The position numbers and the translations under genes were made by a program. Below the pieces are notes generated by a model. The model was not told where the DNA came from and did no database searches. It saw nothing but the letters and a program-made list of their open reading frames with translations. Shown here piece by piece: positions 40,584 to 54,872 of a DNA stretch of 64,000 nt. How positions within the stretch are numbered: the stretch's first letter is position 1; each line of letters opens with the position of its first letter. This DNA is from Udeniomyces pyricola (Eukaryota > Basidiomycota > Tremellomycetes > Cystofilobasidiales > Mrakiaceae), in contig BCIK01000030.1 in assembly GCA_039545295.1 (NCBI GenBank), positions 1 to 64,000 on the forward strand. Reading direction: 5' to 3'.

Positions 40584-43500
40584 TCAGCCCTCAATCTCCT
40601 TGGCAAAGGGACTGAAGGTTGACGGCTCCTTTGTGTTGGCAGCAGTTGAGGACGACTTCCACTCGTGCGGTCGGACCGAGGTCGAGTTGACAGGTGCGCT
40701 GAGAACCGAGGGTGGACTCGTCGAGAGCGAGGTGCCCGAGGACGTTTCAACCGACTGCGAAAGAGAGGACGAAGAGAGATAGTCGGTGCTTGGCGGAGAG
40801 TGTCGGTGGGAGATGTGGAGCTGTTGTTGGTGTTGGGACTGATGCTGCTGCTGTTGGGATTGATGGATGTTTCGCGACGAAGGCGTGTGGGAGCCAGTAG
40901 GGCGACCTCCGCCAGAGGATGTTGGCGATGAGAACGTGAATGTGACTGGCGAGCTCAGCGGCGGGCTTGTTAGAGGGTTGGTGTAGCTCAGGGCGCTGGC
41001 ACTCGACGGGTTGAGGATCGAGGTTGGCGAGGACGAGGCTCCGTTGGATGCATTGGCAAAAGATGTCGTAAGATTGGACGGAGCAGGACCTCGCTGTCCC
41101 AGGGGGTGTTTGGAGAATGACAATCGGATGCCTCCTTTGACGAACCCGCCCAAAGTGTCACCGTAAAGATCCTTGAGGGCGGCCGAAGCTGTCACAACGT
41201 CGTCAAACTAGACACGTGTAGCGAAACGACGCAAAAAAAAAAAACCCCCAGAAATCGGCGTCAGCTACTCAGTCAGAATGAACGAACGAGACATCGCATG
41301 AGGAACGTTGGCTTACCTCGACAAAGCACATAGGCCCGTTGCTCTTTTGTCGGAAGCTCATGCGGCGGAAGCCCTCACACTTGATGAAAAGATTCCGAAG
41401 AGTGTCTTCAAGGTACGATGGTGGATGCGAGGTTGATGGATTTTGAGGCAAGTTACCGACGTACAGGGTGTTGATCTAGAACGGTCAGGGCCAAGGAAGG
41501 AAATGACGAGAAGCAAGCCGGCGGGATTTTGTTAGCACAACCTTCAGGTAGTAACCATGGACACAGCCGAATGCATGTAAAGCCGTGATACTTACGGGTG
41601 GATTTTGGTCTGCAGGGTTACTCGTCCTCGGTAAGCTTTTGCTAACCTTGCCTCCCACAGTCTTGCCGAGGCTTGAGCTGGTGCTGTTTGATCCCTCGCC
41701 TGAGCCAGCCTCTTCCTTGTCACCTCCACTGCTATCTGACGAATTTGTCCGTCGCTCAACAGCCTCAGAGAGAGGGACTGACTCAGTGTTGGGCGTGGGA
41801 GTGGACTGGTCGGTGGAGGGTCGGCCAATCGGTTGGAGAGGTACGACTTCGCTCCGAAGCTGGGAGCGAGTTCGATCGTGGAAAGAAAGAGACGAGATCG
41901 CGGTCGCTTGGGACGAGGATAGCGTCATCTGATGGCCTGGAGTGAGTGGAGGCGACAATGTGGCATCTTCATCGCGTTGCGACCGGGCAGACGAGTCGAT
42001 AGGCATGGGTCGCGAGGAATGGGGGGGAGGCGACAAGGGGAAATCGACAGGTCGTGGATGATGCCATCGGGGATCAGTGGAGGGGGGAGCTTGGTGTTGC
42101 GCCTGGTTAGAGTGCGGGACTTCGGTCTGGGAGGAGGATGGGGTGTATGAATGCGAGGGCGCGTCTTTCGCGGTCAAAGACGAAGACGGGGTATGAGAAC
42201 TGCCTGTGTCGGATTGGCCGACAAGCGGAGAGAATTGAGAACTCGGAGGGGGAGGAGCGGTGTGGTAGCCCGAGAACTGAGGGTTCATTGACTGCTGATG
42301 AGCCGCGTTGGCAAGCATCTGGTTGACCCAATCGGACTGAGAGGTAGAGCCCGCTGCACCTCCAGCAGGCTTCCCGACAGCTCCGCCGCTACCGAACGTC
42401 TCCATCCGGCCTCTCATGGCCACCTGAGCAGGGGGAGAGAACACAGCGGGAGTGGCGGGAGCTTGACTTGATCCTGTTCCGCCTACCCCGTTCGCCCCGC
42501 CTGCCCCACCGACCTCCTCACCGCCGACACCGCGCCGGGTGTGTAAATTCTTCTTAGCCATCTCGGCCTTGAGGACGCTCGCCTTTTCGACGTCGACCTT
42601 TCGTCCCTGAAGAGCGTCTCGTGCTTCAAGGGCCGCTTGCCGGGTTCTAAACTTGGCGAAGCCAATGATTTGCCTACGCGTCGGCGTCGCGGATTGTGCA
42701 CCGCCGGCCGAGGAAGACTGGCTGTCCTGAGCGAACGGTTCAAATGAACCCTGAGGGTCGACAAATGGCTGGGGAGGGAGATAGAAGCCGTTGGGATCCG
42801 AGGACACGGCGGCGAGCAAAGAGAGGGCTTGAGCAGCCGAGGCGACGGGGTTCGACGGATCCCGCCCCGAGGCAGGGGGCGGCTTGAGAGTAGCTGCTTC
42901 AAAGTCCTTGCAGAATGTGAACATGTTTTGGAATTCACGCTCCTGACGAGATGATAGACGGGATGACAAGAAACAAACCAAAAACAGCTGTCAGCTATAT
43001 GCGCTAGTCACACGTGGCACGCGATGCACGACGGGATATTGATCAGCATAACGTACCTGCATATCGTCCGGGAAGCCAACGACAAAGATAGTGCTGATCT
43101 CCTCCTCAGGCTCCGGTCGGAAGCTGCCGCCTGGAGAGCTTTCGTTCCTACCCCCGAATCGACCAGCAGGGTACTTGCCTCCAACGCCCAAGAGCGGGTT
43201 GACACCTCCAGCGCCCACGGGGAGACCGTACGAGTAAACCATTGGAGCGGATGCTTTAGCGGCAAGCTGTTGCTGCTGCTGCTGTGGGGGCTGTTGCTGT
43301 TGCTGTTGCTGCTGGCCAGTGGCCGGTTGTTGAAGCGTTGAATGAGAGGCGGGTAGGGGAGGAGGCTGGGAGCGTTGTTGAGGCGGGTGTTGAGTCGCCT
43401 GCTGGGATAGTGGGGGTTGTGGCTGTTGCTGTTGCGGCTGCTGCTGCATTTGGTGTTGAGGCGGTTGCTGCTGCTGCTGACCATAGAGCGGTCCTTGAGC

Positions 43501-44133
43501 AGATTGGCTCGCTACCGAGTAGAGCGGATCGGGAGCAAGGGCATGCTGAGCTGGCGGATAGTAAGGAGACGGAGGAGGATATCGCGATGCATCACCGTCC
43601 GGGGGAAAGGGAAGGAGGAACCCGGGAGGGTTGTATGATTGGGATTGGAAGGCAGAGGGAGGAGACGAAGGGGGGAGTTGTTGACCGTAAAACGGCTTGG
43701 GCGGCGCATGACCCATTGAGTCGCCCGTCATACCCGAGTGGAAACCATTCGGCAGTCCATCAAAGTGAGGTCGTCCCTCGGGCATCCCTTGGCTATGCAT
43801 AGGACCGGCCGAGGGCGCGTAGAGATCGTCTGGTCGCCTCCCGTAGGCGTCGAGCGTCGATGGTTCAAACCGGTCCCCTCCACTCGCAAAAGCCCTCTCG
43901 TCCTCGCCCTCTCGGCCATCACGGAGGGCGAACGAGCGTTGAATATGGTTAGTGTGGCTGAGGTGGTACTGAGGGTGAGGATGCACAAAGTGGGGCGACA
44001 CGGACTGTCGAGCGAGATCGGGATGGGATGCAGACGAAGGGCCAGCGCCCCCGCCCTCGAGGCTGTCGAGGGACTCAAAGAGGCCGCGACCAATGAAGGA
44101 GATGCCTGCTTCCTCGTTAGGCGTGTGCATCAT
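40584..44133 (-). CDS. WHI3: Whi3/Scw1-family RNA-binding protein with two RRMs
   Basis: This is a cytoplasmic mRNA-binding protein; family members restrain G1 cyclin mRNAs or control cell-wall and septum genes. The likely start is [17 protein letters not shown] (44133). The frame remains open further upstream but without an ATG. The N-terminal half is low-complexity, with several poly-Gln stretches (43270-43500). RRM1 is split: [13 protein letters not shown], then [20 protein letters not shown]. After an insertion of about 70 residues comes [21 protein letters not shown] long Ser/Pro/Thr-rich linker follows. The C-terminal RRM, typical of Whi3, reads [49 protein letters not shown] and [11 protein letters not shown]. 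It ends PFAKEIEG (TGA 40586-40584). Few introns are present, all near the RRM exons. Confidence 0.9.
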
Positions 44134-47100
44134 GATGTATGGGGGTTCAAAACGCGATGGGGCGGACTGGGCTGGGTGGATGGCAGCGTGGTGGTGACAG
44201 AGAGCGGTTTGAAGCAGGGCGGGTCTGCCGGTGGGCGAGGAGGCGGGGGACGTGTCTTGGGGCAGGTCTGAGGGCGTGTTTCCTCGCGTCTTGGGCGCGA
44301 AGATTGCGAGGGATGCTGACGACGCGTGAGGAAGCGCGACCGAGGGATTAGTGAGACAGGAGACGCGTGCAAGGGACAAGAGGGTGGAGGAATGAGGTGA
44401 TGCGAGACGGAGGGATGCGAGGTTGAGAGGAAGATCAGGGCAAGGGAAAGGGGAAGAGGAAGAGGGAGGAGGGGAGAAGGAACTGGAAGGGGGGGGGGAG
44501 GGGGAAAGGCGAAGAGGGCGAATGGAGGTGGGAGAGGAAACGGCTGAGACCTCGTCCAGGCGAAAACACCTGCCGCTCGTCCTTGTTTCCCTTTCCGGCC
44601 AGTCGCTGCTCTATGCTCTCTTGCCCGTCTCTCACTCGATGGCTATCGTCAATGAAACAACGTGGTCAGCTATAGGCATGCGTGCCCGTCAGACTTTACA
44701 CAATTAGTCTACATCGACATCCGTATACAAGAGAGGTCCACACCACACAACCACGCATCCCGTCCTCCACACTGGCAAACCAGCGAAACGGAGTTGAACA
44801 CCCAAGCCGAGATGCTGCCAGAAGCCTCTCGACCTAGGGTTGAAACCGCATCCCAGCGGTCCAAGTTGAATCAGGGTTGTGGCTATTTGGCGTCTGGGCT
44901 TGCCGTGAAGCATGCGCTCGACCAGGGTCGACCAGAGGTGACTGTAGGTGGGGGGCTGGCGAGGCGAGATGGGAGGGAAAGGAAGACCAAACAGGACGTT
45001 TCCCTTTTGGACGGGCGGACGGGTCCTCTTGCCCTCCTTGAATCGAGAACGTGTCGTCTGCACCTCCGCCACTCGACTTTCGGCGAGACAGGTACACCGG
45101 AGGGGTTGTTTTTAAGGCCTGAGGCGGAAAGTAAATCATTAAATTTCTATGTGTTTGTCAACGTGCTGATGGGATAGCCCACGTCGTCGATTGCTGATTG
45201 ACCGCTGGCGCCCTTAATCGCTACAGCTCTCCAGCTCGCTGGGCTTGTGATTGTGAAGGGGTGTGTGTGCCTGCTGTGCGCTCTGCCACTGAAACGATGC
45301 CAAGCTCATATTCATCTCACTCATGGTGGTTCACTTTGCCACTTTCGTAAAACTCATAAAGCAAACTTGGGATGATGGGAGACGGCCATCAAATAGAGGA
45401 TGCAGTTCGGTTGAAAGCGAGGCTGATCAGACCCTGCCGCCGAAGAGGGGGAGGCGATAATAAGAATATGACTGGGTTTTATGGCCCGCGAATGCGGACA
45501 GTTGCGAGGTTTTTCCGGCGCGGAGGCCAAGCTCTGTAACGATGAAGAAACAAGCGAGATATAGTCAGGATCCAAAATGGGTACAGAGACGCAATGAGGC
45601 GAGATAGCAGGCAACGACTCACGACCAAGAACTAAACAGTATCACCCTCGGTTTGGGGGCGACCACTACAATACCGTCAGCCGAGTACATTCGGGTGACG
45701 GTGACAACAGAACGACGGCTGATTGGCCGTACGTCCCTACAACAGAACGACGGCTGATTGGCCGTACGTCCCTACAACAGAACGACGGCTGATTGGCCGT
45801 ACGTTCCGACAAGTGAACGACGGATAGGACCGTATGCGTTCAAACAGGTACGTGCACGTGTGAGCACGATTTCGATGGGGAGCTGTATGAGGAAAAGGCG
45901 AAGCGATTGGAGCGAAGGAGTGAGAAAGAGAGGGACAACCAGTGAGCTTGGGGCGTTGGATGAAGATGAGATAGACAGCATGGCATGTTGGCGGGTCCAT
46001 GAAAGGCGACTAGAGGCAAGAATGACAACGTACGGTAGAGTCCTCGAAACCATCCAAGATACGACGACGACCACTCTGGCCTCGAAGGGACGCCTAGAGG
46101 CCTGCTCGTGGGCTAGGCAATCAGCTGGTCGTCAAGGGATTCATCTTGGGGAAGGGCACGATTCGCTTTTGAGTATGCGCGGCGGAGCCTGGCAGCGTTT
46201 AGCGGAAGAATGGTTCGTCGCCCTTTTCGAGCTTAATCCAGTCCCGGCCCCTTCCTCATGAGTTGACATTGATCATTAATCTCGAGACACACCGTATCGG
46301 ATGACTTGGTTATGTTTGGTTTAGCAATCTTCGTTCAGGCTCGCAGATAAATTTGCTTGCCGAAAGAGAGCGCGGGACCAGCGTTCTAGGGGTTCAAAGA
46401 AGAGATGCGTTTGCGGAACGTGACCTGTCAGTAAGACAGCGTCCGTCGACGGGCGCCTGGCAGAGTCTCCGCCCAGGCACGCCCTTCAAAACTCACCCCA
46501 CCAAAACGCCCTCCTGTTCTATCCCCCAACCGCCGCCTTCCTTTGAGCTTCTTTCTCTTTTCCCTCCTCCCCCCCTCTTTGCATCCCCCCCCCCCCTGCC
46601 TCCCACGTTCCTCAGCAACATCACCCTTCTTCACCTGTGAGTTTGAGTCTCCCATTATCTGTACATGACCTTCAGCCCCCTCGCCTTCTATTCCATCAAC
46701 CCCACTTTTTCTTAATGATGAATAACCGGATACGTCCTGTCGGACAATGCGCAGAGCTTGAGGCTCTATAACATCCTCAACCCCCCATGGCGAAGATAGT
46801 TGTTGCCTTCCTTCTGAAACAAACCTACCCCACACCTTGCCTTTTAAAGACCTGCACGTAAACGAACACACAAGTCCAAGTCGAGCTTTGATGACTGACT
46901 GCTTCGACTGTTCTCTTTGCTCTTCGCGTGACAGATACTCCTCCATTATATATGACTATGCGACTTGAACTAGTGAACGAAACACTGCCTGCCCGAGCGA
47001 CCTGTGAATATCTGCAAACTGAACAGACGCCCCTCATGTTCACGTGTTATGCCTTTACTTGTCGTAGCAAAGAAAAAAAAACCCAATTTGCCTACTTGCT

Positions 47101-47415
47101 GTTGTTTGAAACACTTGTATCCTACTGATGTATCTGTGGCCTAGCACATGACATGTGAATAGTCTTGGACCTTGACATCACCCAGCTGCGACAACGTCTG
47201 TAAGAACACGCAAGATCGCGTCTAGTACAAAGTCGTCATTGACGAGAGTGGATCAGAGAGACAGCCCTAATGCTCGTCGGCCGAAAGGGATACAAGGGGC
47301 TTCGCGCCGAACGAATCTCAATGACAATCGACATTACTCTCCGTCTCATCATCTTCTTCTTCTCCCCCTACACCCTCTATCACCCTCCCTTCCTCTCCTT
47401 CTCAAACCTCTCATT
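44134..47415. other. 3.3-kb gene-poor divergent region between WHI3-like and LYS12
   Basis: No protein with recognisable features is found. Frames of 140-170 codons near 44662-45177 and 45758-46261 begin at GTG or TTG and show no family resemblance. The region holds a G-run near 44490-44500, a 35-bp tandem repeat at 45704-45838 and a pyrimidine-rich tract with a C-run at about 46500-46640. Two ACGCGT words lie at 44322-44327 and 44363-44368. It is much longer than other divergent spacers here (257-1165 bp). It could hold a non-coding transcript or a fast-evolving gene, but nothing proves this. Confidence 0.5.
45704..45838. repeat. 35-bp tandem repeat with CCAAT boxes
   Basis: Three near-identical units lie at 45704-45738, 45739-45773 and 45774-45808, with a diverged fourth to about 45838. 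Each unit carries CTGATTGGCC (45719-45728, 45754-45763, 45789-45798). Its reverse complement GGCCAATCAG matches the consensus bound by the CCAAT complex (Hap2/3/5, NF-Y). Each is followed by GTACGT. The fourth copy has lost the CCAAT word. Confidence 0.9.
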
Positions 47416-49599
<2,184 letters not shown>

Positions 49600-50256
49600 A
49601 TTTTTTGTTTTTGGGGGGGGGGGGTTCTCCTTCCAAATGAAGGGGGAAGAAAGAATCAAACTTGTTTGATTACATGTGTTACTAGCTCTCAGGGGTGATG
49701 GGATGAGATCTAAAGGGGAATCCTGAAAGAAGCGAAAGGGATGGAGAAGCGTTTGCAGATCGTGATCACGTTCTTCCTTCTTGCCTTTCTCCTTGTTTTC
49801 ATCTCGCTGGAATGGTGTGTTCTGGCTGCGGTCGTTATGGCTGCGATCATGGTCGCTTGTTGGATTGCGTATTTGACTGCAAGCGCCAAATTATCTAATG
49901 ACAAGACCTTGATGGTCCGATCATAGTGACCCAGCAGGGTCATGATAATTGGCTGACGTTTTCCCCTTAAGATCTCGCTAGTTATACCTTGCAAAGTTAT
50001 CCTTGCATCTTCCTATTCTTATCCTGACGCGTGTTGGGCACCCAACCTGTGATCTGTAAACCCTCCTTCGCTCAGTCCAACTCGAGGACTTCTTTTTTTT
50101 CATGGCGCCATACGCATGTATGCATGTATGTCGGTAGTCCCATGGATCCAATTCTTCTTCGTCTCCCATCCTCTTGCCCTACTATTCGTCCAACGATATC
50201 CTTCCACCTTCCTTCACAATCTCTAATGGTTCTTTGTTGATGAAGAGGTCCACCGA
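49600..50256. other. Convergent LYS12 / COX9 3' region
   Basis: These 657 bases hold the two 3' ends, including a G-run just after the LYS12 stop (about 49613-49623). An ATG-started 61-codon frame at 49741-49926 would encode two hydrophobic segments. It lies where a LYS12 3' UTR is expected and has no known relative I can name, so it is not called as a gene. Confidence 0.45.
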
Positions 50257-51159
50257 ATTACTTGCCCTCGGAGATGAAGGACGAGATAGCGGACGACCTA
50301 GCGGCCGACTTGTCCTTCTCGAGCTTCAAGTAGTACTCGTCACGCTGACGAACTGCGGGTCAAAAACGCAAGCAAGCACAAAAGGGACAAGATGAAACAC
50401 AAAAGAAACCAAGGTGTATGACGTCGTACATTTGTCAGTGAGCCATTCAGAATCAGCGATGATCAGAGCTACGTCAGGTTAAACGCGGAGCAGATGAAAC
50501 GACGCATGTTGGAAGACCGCGCGCGACAAAGGTGAGAATGCCCCAGAGAAGCGTGCAACTCACCACCGGGCAAATGGATGCCGTACCTGGGACAACAAGA
50601 GCAGCGAATGTCAGCGGATGGTTCCCAAAGGCTGATAAATCGCGCGTTCAGCGAGGGGTCATAACGTACCAGAACCCATAGGCAGCCACCGTTCCAAGAC
50701 CGAGGCTGAGGTGAGCGTGAAGAGAGGAAGAGAAGTGGGGAAGAGGAGAGAAGAGGAAGGGAGAGCGAGCAGCCAAGATCCGGCGAGTGAGTTGGCCTGA
50801 GTCGGTCGGTCGGAGCTCGCAAGAGGGTAGAAGGTTGTGAATGCGATAGTGTCGCTTACGCCATAGAGATGTCGAAGATGACGATTCGTCGGCTGTTGGG
50901 TTGAGGCGTTAGGATGAGGGCGGGACCGATGGACAGGCCGGTTGAAGGAAGGAAGGAGGAAGGGAGGAAAGGGGAAAGAGAGAGGGACAGAGAGAGAGAG
51001 AGACAGAGAGGAAGCGAGAAGAACAAGTCAATACTCTGAGGGCATGTCTCGGATCTCTGAGAGATATGGATGGACCGTTCGAAGCAGAGATCTAACGCAC
51101 AACTTGCCGGTGATAGGCTTGACCCTGTAGGTTCGAGTGGAGGGGACAGCGGAGGCCAT
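50257..51159 (-). CDS. COX9: Cytochrome c oxidase subunit VIIa (Cox9-type)
   Basis: This is a small nuclear-encoded subunit of mitochondrial respiratory complex IV with one inner-membrane helix. The assembled protein reads MASAVPSTRTYRVKPITG, then RRIVIFDISMALGLGTVAAY, then GFWYGIHLPGG. The last exon starts VRQRDEYYLKLEKDK and ends SAISSFISEGK (TAA 50259-50257). The basic ITG..RR segment before the helix and the charged tail after it match the Cox9/VIIa pattern. It has several short exons over 0.9 kb for a product of only about 75 residues, an extreme intron-to-coding ratio. The start ATG (51159-51157) is 369 bp from the divergent CDC55 start. Confidence 0.85.
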
Positions 51160-51528
51160 GACGACGAATGAGCAGAGGGAGGAGGGGAAGATGTGGTTTG
51201 GGGCGAATGAATTGGGCGACTTCTCTCTGGACTCTCTCTCTCTCTCTGTCTCTGTCCTGGCTGAGATCGATACACGCACGCAAGCTCACTGATCACTCAC
51301 GCTGTCTCGCCTGGCCATCCCCTACCGCTGCTTCACCTCCATCTCGATTCTTCCCATATCCTCAACGTCTCCCTCTAGCCACGTCTCTTCCTCGCCACAA
51401 GGACCTCTAGACCTTCCTTCGACCCCGACTTAAAACAAATCTACGCTCGTCAAGTCAATTCAACCGCTGCTCAAGCCCCAAGCCGCCCCCTCCCAACGCC
51501 CCTCCCCTTCCCTTCCTTCCCTCTAGAC
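51160..51528. promoter_or_regulatory. Short bidirectional promoter between COX9 and CDC55
   Basis: These 369 bases lie between divergent start codons. A CT-rich microsatellite (about 51227-51256) lies near COX9, and C-rich pyrimidine tracts precede the CDC55 ATG. The two promoters necessarily overlap. Confidence 0.55.
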
Positions 51529-54500
51529 ATGGCCGAGGCAGCCCCCGACGCTTCGAGCTCGCCCAACAACCAGTGGCGCTTTGCCCAGTGCTTCGGTGAC
51601 AAGGGAGAGGTCGAGGATATTACCGAAGGTGCGCCTTCTGTTTCGGCCCATCGCGCCTGCTTGCTCGAGATCAAATCGAGGCTTCATGTTGTCTTTCCAA
51701 AGGCGAGACGAGACGGGTCAGAAGGCCCTTCGTGAGGGAAGAGCGGGGGCGAGAACCAATCTTGGCTCGTCTCTCGGTCGTTTTGGACTCGGCCCTTTGC
51801 CTGCATGGACACTGCCTGGGATCACTCTCATTGGATTGGGCAAGGTGCAGATATTGATTCATGGCTTGTCGGGCGATGGGCCGGAGTGATCCTTGGGAGG
51901 ACAGAAAAGCAGGAAGATCAGACGGGTTGAGCGAGCGAGCAGGCCAGAAGAGGGGGGGAAGGGGGGACGGAGGACGGGCTAGGCTGGGCTTAGACTGGGC
52001 TGGCGGCTGCTCCCTTAGTCGTCTTCTCGTCTTTGCCGACTTGTCGCCCTTGTAGGGCAGCGCAATCAGCCCCGTTCAATCTTTTAGATGCTGATTTATG
52101 GCGACATACATGCTATCCTTACCATCGCACGTTCTCTGTCGCCGACTGTACCTTGTGCTGATCTTTCGCGGATCCTTCGTTTTCCTCGTCATCGCCTCCC
52201 CCTCTCCCTTCCATCTTCCGACCCTCGTTCCCTTCATCTCATCTCGCGCTCTACTCCTCCTGCTCGATCCTCCATCTTTCATCACTTGAAACCTGTCCTC
52301 CCCGCTCGGTCACCGGTTGTCCAGCCGACATCATTTCGACGGTCGAGTTTGATCACACTGGAGATTATCTCGCGACGGGAGACAAAGGTGGTCGAGTCGT
52401 CCTCTTCGAACGGAACGAATCGGTTCGTATCCTTCTCTCGTCCCCATCTGCCTCCATCGCACGAGGTTTGTCTGCTCCAAACGATAAAGCTAATTCGCAC
52501 GCTTTTCATGCTCGCGTCACGAGTAGAAGAAGGGCTGCGAGTACAAGTTTTATACCGAATTGTGAGTCCGCGAGTTTCCATCTCGACTTCCGGCCGCCAG
52601 TCCGGCGTCTCCCCTCGCACTCTCCTCGCGGTCAGGTGAAACCACCCCATCTAAACCGGTTTGCGATTGCCCGGAATTTGTTCGCCCTTGCAGCCAATCG
52701 CACGAGCCCGAGTTTGACTATCTCAAATCGCTGGAGATTGAGGAGAAGATCAACCGAATCAAATGGTGTAAACGGCAGAATTCGGCCCACTTCCTGCTCT
52801 CGACCAACGGTTCGTTCCCTGTTTGTTTCGCATCGGTGGCGAGTATCTGACTGGTCCAGCGTAGAGATACAATTGTCCTCAACCTCATCGCTCATACACT
52901 TCCTTGACCTTGGTTCCGCTTCGCGTCGCTGCTGCCTTTCGTTGTGCCCTCAACACCCCTCCGTGTTCCTTATTTCGCAAATCATTCGCGCTCGACTCCT
53001 CTATCTTCTGAATCGCCTCGCCCTTTCCTCACGTGTGAACTTGTCCATCCCTCTCCGTTTCGCCGCTCACAGACAAGACGATAAAGCTCTGGAAGGTTTT
53101 CGAGAAATCCATCAAGGTCGTTTCGGAGAACAACCTGTCGTCGGATGGCTTCCGAGGCGGGCCGGGGAGCTCGTTAGGCCCGGGCGCGACGCCGTCGCTT
53201 CGACTGCCTCGTCTCACCCAACACGAATCAATCGTTGCCGCAGTGCCGAGAAAGGTGTACGCCAACGCACACGCCTACCACATCAACTCTATCTCCATCA
53301 ACTCGGATCAGGAGACTTACATCTCGGCCGATGACCTGAGGATCAACCTCTGGAACCTGGGCATATACGACCAGAGCTTCAGTGAGTTCCTTGGCTCTTC
53401 AAGCTTGACCTCTTTCCCCCAGTGATAGTTTTTTGGGAGCCGAGTGTCGAACCTGTCACGGATGAAACCCATCCTAGGAAGATGATGTTAGCAACATACG
53501 TGCCAAGGCGCATCCAGTCCGACGCGTCTTGTTGACTCATTTCTATCCTCTTTTTTCTCTTGCCCGTTGTATCACCTCCGCTCGGCTTCTTTTCATCGCT
53601 TCTCTCTTGCGACCTCCTTTTTGTATCGTGCTTTCGCAGACATTGTCGACATCAAGCCAACAAACATGGAAGAGCTCACCGAGGTTATCACCGCCGCCGA
53701 GTTCCACCCGATACACTGCAACCTGTTCATGTACTCGTCCTCCAAGGGCACTATCAAGCTCGCCGATATGCGTGAAGCGGCGCTGTGTGATTCACATGCT
53801 AAGCGTACGTTGTCTCTGATCAATCTCTCGGAGGTCCTTACTTATCGATGCAGCGTCGTGGGTTGACGAAAATGAGAGGTGTATGCATCCGATCAAGGAC
53901 CAGACGTGCATGTCCTGGCCAACCTCGACTGTCAAATCCTTTGTGGTGATCTTGTAATTGGACTGACCCTAATGTGATGGTCTTCTTCTCATCCAACAGA
54001 ATTCGAAGAAGAGGAGGACCCATCCAACAAATCCTTCTTCTCCGAAATCATCTCTTCCATCTCGGACGTCAAGTTCTCGAAGGACGGCCGTTTCATTCTA
54101 TCGCGTGACTACCTGACGCTCAAGATCTGGGATGTCAAGATGGAGAACAAACCCGTCAAGACGATCAACATCCACGACCACCTTCGAGGCAAGCTCTGCG
54201 ACCTGTACGAGAACGATTGCATCTTTGACAAGTTTGAGTGCACGTTCAGTGGCAACGGAGAGTAAGTTTGATGATTCCTGCTGTTTGTCTGACGCGTGCC
54301 GCTCTCCATCACTGCCTTTGACGACATATGGATGTCGTCAGGAGTCGTCTGGCCATGCGTGTCTGACTGATCCCTCATCTTGTTACCTCGTCTGTCTTGG
54401 AATGATCAGATCGGTTCTCACTGGCTCGTACCACAACTACTTCCGCATCTACGACGTCGAGTCAACCAACGACATTGTTCTCCAGGCCGACAAGTCGGCG

Positions 54501-54872
54501 TTCAAGGCGAAGAAGATTGGCGGTGTCAAGGGCGGGCCTAAGGGTGGTAAGGGTGGCATGGCCGGCCAGATGGATACGACCGGCACTGATTTCAACAAGA
54601 AGATTGTGAGTCTCTTTCTTATTCACGACGGTGTTACCGCTTTGTACATGAGTCCCCCTTGATGCGGTAGACCATCTTGGTAGAGAGGGACCCTATGGAT
54701 GACATCGCTTGTGTTTGCATATGCTGATCATCTACTTGTATTTCCCTTGGTTAATCCTCCTTCTCTCGCCTCTTGTTTGCGTTCACAGCTGCACGGAAGC
54801 TGGCACCCAAATGAGAACACCATCGCCATCGCTGCGACCAACAACCTTTTCCTCTACTCAACCTTGACTTGA
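51529..54872 (+). CDS. CDC55: PP2A regulatory B (B55) subunit
   Basis: This WD40-propeller targeting subunit of protein phosphatase 2A acts in mitotic exit and checkpoint control. The start [20 protein letters not shown] lies in a first exon that ends VEDITE. A long first intron (about 51630-52323) follows. Then come [134 protein letters not shown] and [15 protein letters not shown]. These are the hallmark B55 segments in order. A Gly/Lys-rich insertion (54511-54575) precedes the last strand. It ends [20 protein letters not shown], then LYSTLT (TGA 54870-54872). Confidence 0.95.

Noticed and set aside
42690..44271. Large plus-strand frames opposite the WHI3-like gene
   Set aside because: They are antisense shadows of a repetitive Gln/Pro/Ser-rich coding sequence whose real strand is fixed by two RRMs.
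45360..45560. C/D-box snoRNA-like words (ATGATG ... CTGA)
   Set aside because: The words are too short and common, and no terminal stem or guide pairing could be shown.
45758..46261. 167-codon frame running through the 35-bp repeats
   Set aside because: It starts at TTG, its first part is simply the translated tandem repeat, and nothing in it resembles a protein family.
46428..46946. 172-codon minus-strand frame upstream of LYS12
   Set aside because: It has an ATG, but its composition is Gly/Arg/Lys/Glu-rich from a pyrimidine tract on the other strand and no motif is seen.
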